Assembly: GCA_017509065.1 (NCBI GenBank)
Contig: JAFWQM010000028.1
Location: 1-52,013 of the forward strand
DNA length: 52,013 bases
Source of the DNA: Clostridia bacterium
Lineage (GTDB): Bacteria > Bacillota_A > Clostridia > Christensenellales > Aristaeellaceae
Direction: 5' to 3'
Within the stretch, counting starts at the first letter, position 1; each line of letters opens with the position of its first letter. A program made the position numbers and the translations under genes. Below, in pieces: positions 45,649 through 52,013 of the stretch. The notes beneath the pieces are model-generated. The model did not search any database. It was not told the DNA's origin and saw only the letters and a list, made by a program, of their open reading frames with translations.

Positions 45649-45683
45649 GATCTCCCTCCCTTATGCGAATAACTCTAATGCAT

Positions 45684-45712
45684 ATTATAGCAAATATTCA
45701 GCAAAATGGCAA
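45684..45712 (-). promoter_or_regulatory. Sigma-A promoter for the mgtC pair
   Basis: On the - strand TTGCCA (45707-45712) and TATAAT (45684-45689) are 17 bases apart. Transcription would begin near 45677, some 29 bases before the start codon at 45648. Confidence 0.75.
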
Positions 45713-45789
45713 TGAAATTTTGTGAAAAGCTAAGAAAATATTACGGTTTGTTGTTGCCATATAGCTATAAAAATCCAACAAAGGGACCG

Positions 45790-45942
45790 CTGGGGCCTTC
45801 GCGGCCCCAGTTCCGCAGCCTCAATCGGCGCAAGTCCGCTTTGCGGACATTGCTTGTTTCGGTTGATCTCACCGCCGATGAGATTTCCGCCACAGGCGGT
45901 CATCGGCGGTTCGTCCCCGCGGCAAGGGATTTCATCCCTTGC
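45790..45942. repeat. Array of four hairpins between mgtC promoter and cloverleaf copy 2
   Basis: Consecutive stems are CTGGGGCC/GGCCCCAG (45790-45810), GTCCGC/GCGGAC (45834-45848), CCGCCGATGA/TCATCGGCGG with an inner CCGCC/GGCGG (45872-45909) and GCAAGGGAT/ATCCCTTGC (45922-45942). With the elements at 46021 and 46205 they fill the 556-base mgtC-addB gap; no gene is credible here. The unit sizes and loops are irregular, unlike a CRISPR. Confidence 0.65.
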
Positions 45943-46020
45943 ATCCCAATAGGCGAAAATACTTGGTTGGGTAAAGAAAACAACTTTCGCCAGTCGATTT
46001 AGGGTTACGGAAGATAGAGT

Positions 46021-46141
46021 CTTCTGGCCCAAGAAAGCCGGGGAAATCCCAGGGGGAAAGCTTGCTTTCTCCTGGGATTATTCCCAGGCTTTCCCTGGAC
46101 GCATAGTGCCCGGGATGGCGGCTTCACCGCCGGGCCAGAAG
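46021..46141. repeat. Cloverleaf repeat element (copy 2)
   Basis: The same terminal arms (46021-46030, 46132-46141) and same order of three inner stems as the copy at 29141. The long stem is GAAAGCC..GGCTTTC with a CTTG loop. The third stem is reduced to GGCGG/CCGCC, and the second is kept mostly by G-U-type and compensating changes. After it, both copies share the related stretch CAGCGGGAA...ATCCGCTATTG.GGTCCAGG. Confidence 0.75.
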
Positions 46142-46204
46142 CACAACCTCGAAAGCATGCTATTCACTTTTTAGCAACAGCGGGAACAATTTACGCTTCC
46201 CAAG

Positions 46205-46280
46205 TCAACTATCATCCGCTATTGCGGGTCCAGGGGCCTCAGGCCCCTGGTTGGGGTTTAGGGCGAACAGCCCCATCGTA
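46205..46280 (-). repeat. Twin-hairpin repeat module (copy 2), inside the 3' end of addB
   Basis: On the - strand this repeats the module at 29011: GGGGCTGTTCGCCC, ACCCCAACC, and the hairpin CCAGGGGCC/GGCCCCTGG (46230-46238, 46242-46250), then ACCCGCAA. It encodes about the last 22 codons of addB, indicating that the repeat was captured as coding sequence. Confidence 0.7.
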
Positions 46281-49200
46281 ACTTCCTGTAACTGACTTTG
46301 ATACGTAAATGGTAAAGGTTTATTGATTTTTTCCAGCAGCTCGTCAAACTTCATTTCCTGCATCATCCGGGCGTTGTCGATACCGCGGGACAGATCACGG
46401 CGGCAAATGGGCGCGTAATCGCAGCGGTCACAGGCGCCGTTTCTGCGTTTGTCGCACAAGGGTTTTGCGGCGATTTCGCCGTCATAAATGCGTTCGGCCC
46501 ATTGCCGCGCCATACTGCCCGCGTGGCCAATCAGCGCTTTCAGGTCCGCGAGGGTCGCAAGCATTGCGCGCTTGTCAAATTCCCCTTTGGCGGTCAGGGT
46601 TTTGGGCAGGGTCAGCGGCGGTTCTCCGTCGTCCATCTTTTTCAGGATAACGGCGTCTTTGAGCGCGACGCCGCGCAGGCACAGCGCCCGGGCAAGCGCG
46701 TCCTCGATCTGCTCTGTTTCTTCTTCGGTGGGCAGCAGCGGGTCAGCCACGTGCATGTAGAACGCGCCGGCAGGTTCTGCATCCTCCTCCCAGGTCAGCG
46801 CGGCCTGGAGATAGAGGAGCAATTGCAGCTGCGCGCCCCAGAAGATTTTTGCAGGGCTCAGCTTTTCGGAACCAGACTTGTAATCGACCACCCGCAGGAA
46901 TACGCCCTCGTCTCCGGCGTAGCGGTCGATGCGGTCGATCTTTCCCCGGACGAACACCTTTGTGCCGTCTTTCAGTGTCAGTTCGATCGGCGGGATCCCG
47001 CCGGGAAAGCCGAATTTGACCTCCGCGCCTTCGGGCGTGAAGGCGCTCTGTCTCGCGCCTTTCGTAAATGTCCAGGCGACGCGGCGCAGCACCCGCTTAT
47101 ATTTTTCGCCCAGCGACCGCATCCGGGAGCTTTCGCCCATCACGCCCGCCAGCAGGTCATTGAACAGCGGTTCGGCGGCCTTGTCCACCACTGCGTCGCA
47201 GGTTTTTTTGTCGATCCTGGGCCAGTGTGGAATGGTGGGCAGCAGGCGAGTAAACCCCTCCAGCGCGCTGTGGTAAAAGTTCCCCGCGTCAATCGGCGTC
47301 AGCGCCCATTCCTTTCTTGGTTTTGGGGACAGGCCCTGATCCACGAAATGCTTGTAGGGGCAGACGGCGAAGTTTTCCAGGCGGCTGACGGACATCACCC
47401 GCTCCATGAACAGGGCGTGGGCCACCTCCCGCGGAAGTGCAGGCGCGTCACGCACGGGCAGAAATGAGTTTATCAGCGCTTCAGCCTGTCCTTTTGTTTC
47501 CGGCGCGTTGCTCAGATATTTCCAGGCTTCCAGCCATTCACCGGAAAGAGGCCCGTCCTGCATTTTCACGCCAAACGCGTCAAACGTCGGCGCGGGAGCC
47601 AGGGGCAGCGGCGCGGCATAGCGCTGGCTGACGCTGCCTTCTTCCACCAGCCCGGGGAAAATGGCGCGGATATGTGCAAGGCGGGGGAAAGGCCGCAGTG
47701 CGCCGCCGTCCTGCGTGGCGAGGGAACGGGTGAGATACAGCATATCCGTCGGGGCGGAAACAGTTTTCCATACATCCAGCTGGGACAGGGCGTCCTGGCC
47801 TTCATCGTCGATGGATAAGTACGCGTTCAGGGAATCCTGCGCATCTTCCTGTTCCTTCTCTGTCAGCAGGCCCGCGCCGCGGCCGGAAAGCAGGCTGTCC
47901 GTCATGTTCATGAGGAACAGCGCTTTGGGACGGCTCAGCGGCAGGTTGCCGATCATGCCGCAGATTACGGCGTCAGCGGTAGGCGGAAGGGAAGAGAGCT
48001 CGCAGGCGTCCAGCCCGGCTTCCAGCCAGGAGGCGAGCTGCCGGGGTGAAACCCGGACTGCGCCCAGCAGTGCTTCTGCCTGGGACAGCAATTGCATGAC
48101 CGCCTCCCAAAGCTGCTGAATCTGCATCGCCTCTGCAGGCATATTCCTGTTCGTCAGTTCTTCCTGGTTTTCGAGCAGGCGCGCGTATACTTCGGCGGCC
48201 TCCAGATAAGCGTACACCGCCTGAAGCGCCTGGGCGGAATCCTGCGCTGCCTTCATCGCTTCGCGCATGGCATGCAACGGGGTGATCAGGCTTTGCCTTG
48301 CGTTTTCCAGCGCGGCGCACTCCTCCGGGGTTCCGCGTTTGAAGGGCTCCAGCCACAGCTTGCCGCGGATGCCGTAGGACTGGATATAGTTTTCCATCCG
48401 CCACGCTTCTTCCTCGGATACAGGCGCGTAGCCGGACTTGATGACCGAAAGCATTTCTTCCGCCGGGTATCCTTCGGCTATCGCGCGCAGGGAAGAGAGC
48501 AGAAAGCGGCAGGCTCCGTGCGCGGCGGCGGGCATTTTACGGGCGATATAACAAGGAATGCGATAGGAAGCCAGCACCATGGACAGAACTCCCATGAATT
48601 TGGGGTCGCCCAGCACTGCAACCATATCACCGAACGCCATACCGCGCTCATGCAGCAGGGTCATCTCCTGCGCTGCGAAGTGCGCTTCAAAGTACGGGCT
48701 CGGCGCGGCATACAGGCGAATGGCGGCGGGGATATTTTGGTAAGGCGCGGGGGAGGATTGCAGATATTGCAGGGAAAGATGGGTCAGTTCCTTCGCCCTG
48801 CCTGCTTCGAAGAAGGGAAGCTGGACAGACGCGAAGGGGATATTCGCCTCCTCCGCCGCTTTCCATAGCCGTGTGACGCTTTGGCGCACGGGGGAAAACA
48901 TGTCCTCCTGGCCCATGATGACCAGCGCTTCCACCTGTTCCGTCAGCAGCGCGGCGCTCACGAGCAGACGGATCATCTGGCCCGTCAGCGTATCAAAGCC
49001 ATACACCGCCACGCGCACGCCGTTAATAATGCCGCTGTCGGAAAGCCGCAGCAGCATACTGTCCACCACGTCTTCGCCGTCCACGAACTGACCTGCCATC
49101 TGGCGGGAATAAACGTCATAGAGCAGGGCCAGATCCCGGAATTTGTCCTTGCTCGCTCCGTCAGGGAGGGATTCGGCGTAAGCTGAAAGAGCCTCCGGTG

Positions 49201-49579
49201 TCACGCCCGCCTGCTTGCACTCCGCAATAACCGTGCCGATGCGCTCAATGAATCCCTGCTTTTCCGTGGCGCTTTCGTAATACCGTAGCTTTTTTTTGCA
49301 CAGCAGCATCGCCCGCGCCACGGCAAACTGTTTGCCCCGCTGGTCGATGCGCACTTTTCCGTCCGACCCGGCGAGAGAAAAAACGCGTTCGGTCAGGCGG
49401 GAAGGGGAGAGCACTTCCAAATCAAAAAAACCCTTGGCGTGCAGGCCGTCCATCAGTTCCCGCTCCGTTTGCAGCGTATACTGTTCCGGCACGATCACGA
49501 TCATTTTTCCGCCCGGCGCGGCCAGATCAAGCAGATACCGCCGAAGCGCTTCCTGGTTGCCTCCCAGCACTCTGAGCAT
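46205..49579 (-). CDS. addB: ATP-dependent helicase/nuclease subunit B (AddB/RexB-like)
   Basis: A 1124-residue AddB-type subunit of the recombination exonuclease that processes double-strand breaks. The C terminus has the nuclease core GKIDRID and VVDYKSGS (near 896), and the iron-sulfur cysteines: CPYKHF near 740 and the group CDKRRNGACDRCDYAPIC near 1042-1059. The N terminus reads VLGGNQEALRRYLLD where AddB normally has a GxSGSGKT P-loop, so the Walker A motif is lost, as in RexB. It begins 10 bases after recG. addA is not in the window. The last about 22 residues come from an intergenic repeat. Confidence 0.88.
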   Translation of the reverse strand: MLRVLGGNQEALRRYLLDLAAPGGKMIVIVPEQYTLQTERELMDGLHAKGFFDLEVLSPSRLTERVFSLAGSDGKVRIDQRGKQFAVARAMLLCKKKLRYYESATEKQGFIERIGTVIAECKQAGVTPEALSAYAESLPDGASKDKFRDLALLYDVYSRQMAGQFVDGEDVVDSMLLRLSDSGIINGVRVAVYGFDTLTGQMIRLLVSAALLTEQVEALVIMGQEDMFSPVRQSVTRLWKAAEEANIPFASVQLPFFEAGRAKELTHLSLQYLQSSPAPYQNIPAAIRLYAAPSPYFEAHFAAQEMTLLHERGMAFGDMVAVLGDPKFMGVLSMVLASYRIPCYIARKMPAAAHGACRFLLSSLRAIAEGYPAEEMLSVIKSGYAPVSEEEAWRMENYIQSYGIRGKLWLEPFKRGTPEECAALENARQSLITPLHAMREAMKAAQDSAQALQAVYAYLEAAEVYARLLENQEELTNRNMPAEAMQIQQLWEAVMQLLSQAEALLGAVRVSPRQLASWLEAGLDACELSSLPPTADAVICGMIGNLPLSRPKALFLMNMTDSLLSGRGAGLLTEKEQEDAQDSLNAYLSIDDEGQDALSQLDVWKTVSAPTDMLYLTRSLATQDGGALRPFPRLAHIRAIFPGLVEEGSVSQRYAAPLPLAPAPTFDAFGVKMQDGPLSGEWLEAWKYLSNAPETKGQAEALINSFLPVRDAPALPREVAHALFMERVMSVSRLENFAVCPYKHFVDQGLSPKPRKEWALTPIDAGNFYHSALEGFTRLLPTIPHWPRIDKKTCDAVVDKAAEPLFNDLLAGVMGESSRMRSLGEKYKRVLRRVAWTFTKGARQSAFTPEGAEVKFGFPGGIPPIELTLKDGTKVFVRGKIDRIDRYAGDEGVFLRVVDYKSGSEKLSPAKIFWGAQLQLLLYLQAALTWEEDAEPAGAFYMHVADPLLPTEEETEQIEDALARALCLRGVALKDAVILKKMDDGEPPLTLPKTLTAKGEFDKRAMLATLADLKALIGHAGSMARQWAERIYDGEIAAKPLCDKRRNGACDRCDYAPICRRDLSRGIDNARMMQEMKFDELLEKINKPLPFTYQSQLQEVTMGLFALNPNQGPEAPGPAIADDS

Positions 49580-49589
49580 GGCTTCCTCC

Positions 49590-51602
49590 TCAGTTCATCG
49601 CAATTTCATCCAGCGCTTTGGCAAACGCGTTTTGAGCGCTTTCCTTCAGCTGCGCCCATTCCTCCTCGTAGCCCGGTGAGCGGACCCATTTGAGGCATTG
49701 GCTGGTTTCTTCAAGCATCTGCACGTCCGCGCCCAGTGCCATGCCGGGAATGAGCGTGTCCCCATGCTGGCGGGTGCCCAGGAAATCGCCGGGGCCGCGA
49801 AGTTCCAGATCCTTCTGGGCAATTTTAAAGCCGTCGTTGGTTTCGCAGAGCGTTTTCAGCCGTTCGTTGGGGGAAGCCATCAGGAAACACCAGCTTTCCT
49901 TCGCGCCGCGTCCCACGCGCCCGCGAAGCTGGTGAAGCTGACTTAAGCCGAAGCGATCAGCGTTCTCAATCACCATCACCGTGGCGGAGGGCACGTTGAC
50001 GCCCACCTCGATCACCGTGGTGGATACCAGCACGTCCAGCTCACCCGAGGCGAACTTGCGGATCGTTTCAGCCTTTTCGTCCGCGTCCTGCTCGCCGTAG
50101 GTCAGGCCCACGCGCAAATCTCTGAGCGGGCCGTTGCACAGCTCGGCGTAGGTGTCCTGCGCGCTGCGGGCGTCGATCATTTCGCTTTCCTCCACCAGCG
50201 GACAGACGATGTAAGTCTGTCTGCCCTCGGAGGCTTCCTTGATGATAAAGGAATACAGGCCGTCCCGCTTATCCTCCGGCACCATGCGCGTTTTCACAGG
50301 CGTGCGCCCGGGCGGAAGCTCATCGACAATGGACAGATCCAGATCGCCGTACAGCACCAGGGCCAGCGTGCGTGGGATCGGCGTTGCGGACAGCACCAGC
50401 TCGTTAGGCGCTTCCTCCGCGGAAACCGCTTTTTTGCTCAGCATCCGGCGCTGGCGAACCCCGAAACGGTGCTGTTCGTCAGTGATGACCAAACCTAAGT
50501 TTTTATATTCCACGCCTTCCGAAATCAGAGCGTGGGTACCGATCACCGCCATCCACTTCCCGGACGCGATTTTTTCCAGCGCTTCCCTACGCTCCTTCGC
50601 CTTCATGCCGCCCACCAGCAGCCCGCAGCCGATGCCCAGCGGTTCCAGGATGGCTTTTGCGCTTTCCAGATGCTGGCGGGCCAGAATTTCCGTGGGGGCC
50701 ATCAGCGCGGACTGAAATCCCGCCCGTGCCGTCAATGCGATGGCGCCAAAGGCCAGCGCCGTTTTGCCGCAGCCCACGTCGCCTTGTACCATCCGGCCCA
50801 TGGCCTGTCTGGATTTCAGGTCGTTCGCGATTTCATCCAGCACCCGCTTCTGCGCGTTGGTGGGCGGAAAGGGGAGAGACGCCCAATACGCGCCGGGGGC
50901 GTTTCCCGGCACGTCAATCACGATACCCCTGGCGCGTTCGCCGCGCAGCGACGCGGCGGCGGTCTGGTACAGCAGCATGCCTTCAAAGGAAACGCGGCGC
51001 AGGGCAATCGCAAGATGATCCCGCGTCTCGGGAAAATGCGCCTGACGCAGGGCAAAGTTCCTCTCGCACAGATGGTACTTTACCCGCAGGATTTCCGGCA
51101 GCGTTTCCGGGCAGCAGTCTTCCAGCTGTGTCAGCACCTGACGGATCAGATCGCGCATGGTCCTTGGCTGGATGCCGGACAGCGCGCGGTAAATGGGCAG
51201 AATGCCGCGTTCCTTCACAATGGTGGGACTTACCATGCGGACGCGGCCCTGCTTATCCCGGTCGATCCGGCCGTACAGCGTGAGCAGTTCATCGGGGTGA
51301 ACGGTGGTTTGCATCCACGGCTGGTTGTACCAAACCACAGGCAGCCCGCCCGTTTCGTCGCACAGCCGCAGGGTCACCGACGTGAGTCCGTGAAACCGGC
51401 TCAAACGCGGCGCGGCCTTGGGAAACCCCGACACGCAAACCTCCATCCCCGGCGCGATTTCGCCAAGGGGCGTCGTGACCGACGTGTCCTGATAGCGAAC
51501 AGGCAGAGTCAGCAGCAGGTCAGTCAGCGTCACGATTCCCGCTTTATTCAGCGTTTCCAGCCGGGTTTTCCCCAGCCCTTTCAAATCCTTTAATTCCATC
51601 AT
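49590..51602 (-). CDS. recG: ATP-dependent DNA helicase RecG
   Basis: RecG remodels stalled replication forks and recombination intermediates. The 670-residue protein has an N-terminal wedge/OB domain (about 50-150), then helicase domains: Walker A GDVGCGKTAL near 275, motif II ITDEQHRFGVRQR near 370, LSATPIPRTLAL, and motif VI HQLRGRVGRGAKESWCFL. The start is one of two adjacent ATGs at 51602/51599; no strong ribosome site is visible. It is the first gene of the recG-addB transcript. Confidence 0.96.
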   Translation of the reverse strand: MMELKDLKGLGKTRLETLNKAGIVTLTDLLLTLPVRYQDTSVTTPLGEIAPGMEVCVSGFPKAAPRLSRFHGLTSVTLRLCDETGGLPVVWYNQPWMQTTVHPDELLTLYGRIDRDKQGRVRMVSPTIVKERGILPIYRALSGIQPRTMRDLIRQVLTQLEDCCPETLPEILRVKYHLCERNFALRQAHFPETRDHLAIALRRVSFEGMLLYQTAAASLRGERARGIVIDVPGNAPGAYWASLPFPPTNAQKRVLDEIANDLKSRQAMGRMVQGDVGCGKTALAFGAIALTARAGFQSALMAPTEILARQHLESAKAILEPLGIGCGLLVGGMKAKERREALEKIASGKWMAVIGTHALISEGVEYKNLGLVITDEQHRFGVRQRRMLSKKAVSAEEAPNELVLSATPIPRTLALVLYGDLDLSIVDELPPGRTPVKTRMVPEDKRDGLYSFIIKEASEGRQTYIVCPLVEESEMIDARSAQDTYAELCNGPLRDLRVGLTYGEQDADEKAETIRKFASGELDVLVSTTVIEVGVNVPSATVMVIENADRFGLSQLHQLRGRVGRGAKESWCFLMASPNERLKTLCETNDGFKIAQKDLELRGPGDFLGTRQHGDTLIPGMALGADVQMLEETSQCLKWVRSPGYEEEWAQLKESAQNAFAKALDEIAMN

Positions 51603-51659
51603 CCGCGAACCCGTTCATTCTTTCCCATTCTGCTCCGCAGAGCTTTTTCTGCCACAAAT

Positions 51660-51688
51660 ATAATACCATAATCGGATATACAAATCAA
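51660..51688 (-). promoter_or_regulatory. Sigma-A promoter for recG-addB
   Basis: On the - strand TTGATT (51683-51688) and TATTAT (51660-51665) are 17 bases apart, giving a start near 51653 and a 50-base leader. Confidence 0.65.
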
Positions 51689-51756
51689 TAAAGAAGAAAC
51701 CCGCCAAAAACCGAAAAGTTGTTGAAGCATTGATGAAATTGCGTTAATGGGGGATT

Positions 51757-51778
51757 GTTAAGGGGTACTCCCCTTAAC
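51757..51778. other. GTTAAGGGG hairpin
   Basis: GTTAAGGGG (51757-51765) and CCCCTTAAC (51770-51778) pair around a TACT loop. It belongs to the 411-base region right of recG, which otherwise holds only the recG promoter and the hairpin repeats; I see no gene there. Confidence 0.45.
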
Positions 51779-51810
51779 TGTAATCCGCAGCGGCAGCATG
51801 TACGCCGCGA

Positions 51811-51925
51811 GGGGCCGAAACGCCCGGAAAACCTGCCCTTGGGCTGGTTTTCAGCGGAGGCCGGGCCGGAAGGCCCGGAAAATCATCCAGTGGATGATTT
51901 TCAGTGAAGGCCGGGCGGTAGCCCT
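51811..51925 (+). repeat. Hairpin repeats, right-end copies (two in tandem)
   Basis: The first copy (51811-51868) shares GGGGCCGAA.CGC.CG.AAAA and TTTT.AGCGGAGGCCGGGC with the left-end copy around a different hairpin. The second (51868-51925) holds a perfect 10-bp stem, 51879-51888 with 51892-51901. Relative to the copy at 1-60 they are inverted. Confidence 0.6.
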
Positions 51926-52013
51926 GGAAAGGCCGGAAGGCCCTGTCCAGAACATTTCAGGCGGGAGCGAAGACGACCAGATGAAATTTTCCTACCTTGC
52001 GGTTTTTCCGCCC

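Noticed and set aside
45649..45680. M-box magnesium riboswitch before the mgtC pair
   Set aside because: Only about 30 bases separate the promoter from the start codon.
45790..46280. CRISPR array in the hairpin-rich mgtC-addB gap
   Set aside because: The hairpins differ in sequence, length and spacing; there are no identical repeats with uniform spacers and no cas genes.

Overview
The window looks like a chromosomal segment of a GC-rich, spore-forming member of the Clostridia (Firmicutes). The gene order rimP-nusA-ylxR-ylxQ-infB-rbfA-nrnA-truB, the Asp23/AmaP/DUF2273 trio, nusB-folD-xseA-xseB-ispA, and the sporulation genes spoIIE and spoVT all point that way. Shine-Dalgarno sites are strong (AAGGAGG type). 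Several starts are GTG or TTG. An uncultured gut or rumen lineage (Christensenellales/Aristaeella-like) is my guess, not something the sequence proves.

Layout, left to right. (1) 1-10447, + strand: a transcription/translation operon (rimP to truB), then a HAD phosphatase and a two-gene ABC transporter without a binding protein, coupled by stop/start overlaps. (2) 10508-14184: a cell-surface module of MBOAT acyltransferase, DHHW protein, GDSL-like lipoprotein and DUF4358-type lipoprotein, probably O-acylation of an exopolymer. (3) 14202-18554: a Myb/SANT-like regulator behind a possible sporulation promoter, hisS behind a consensus promoter plus terminator-like leader, a very AT-rich orphan gene, and an archaeal-type aspartyl-tRNA synthetase. 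(4) 18669-25113: Asp23-AmaP-DUF2273 envelope stress genes, nusB, a TsaD-like paralogue, folD, xseA, xseB and ispA. (5) 25251-30331: small membrane proteins, a cysteine desulfurase-thiI pair for tRNA thiolation, a hairpin-rich island, and an RDD protein. (6) 30517-38099: a CUT1-type ABC importer followed tightly by a secreted staphylococcal-nuclease-like protein and a secreted tandem OB-fold-like protein, closed by a terminator. (7) 38256-41614: spoIIE behind two Spo0A-box-like sites, a decayed 3' fragment of a group II intron, and convergent spoVT. (8) 41728-51602, - strand: a PL11-type rhamnogalacturonan lyase, two MgtC/SapB proteins, addB and recG.

The least ordinary material is (a) the ABC importer/secreted nuclease/OB-fold operon, which could be an extracellular nucleic-acid (or phosphorylated sugar) scavenging system; (b) structured intergenic repeats, including three four-way 'cloverleaf' elements (two are copies of one 121-123 bp unit 17 kb apart) and a hairpin family present in inverted orientation at both ends of the window; (c) the intron relic; and (d) several compact regulatory arrangements. 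I found no tRNA, rRNA, CRISPR array or prophage. All coordinates were read by eye; GC contents and family assignments were not computed.
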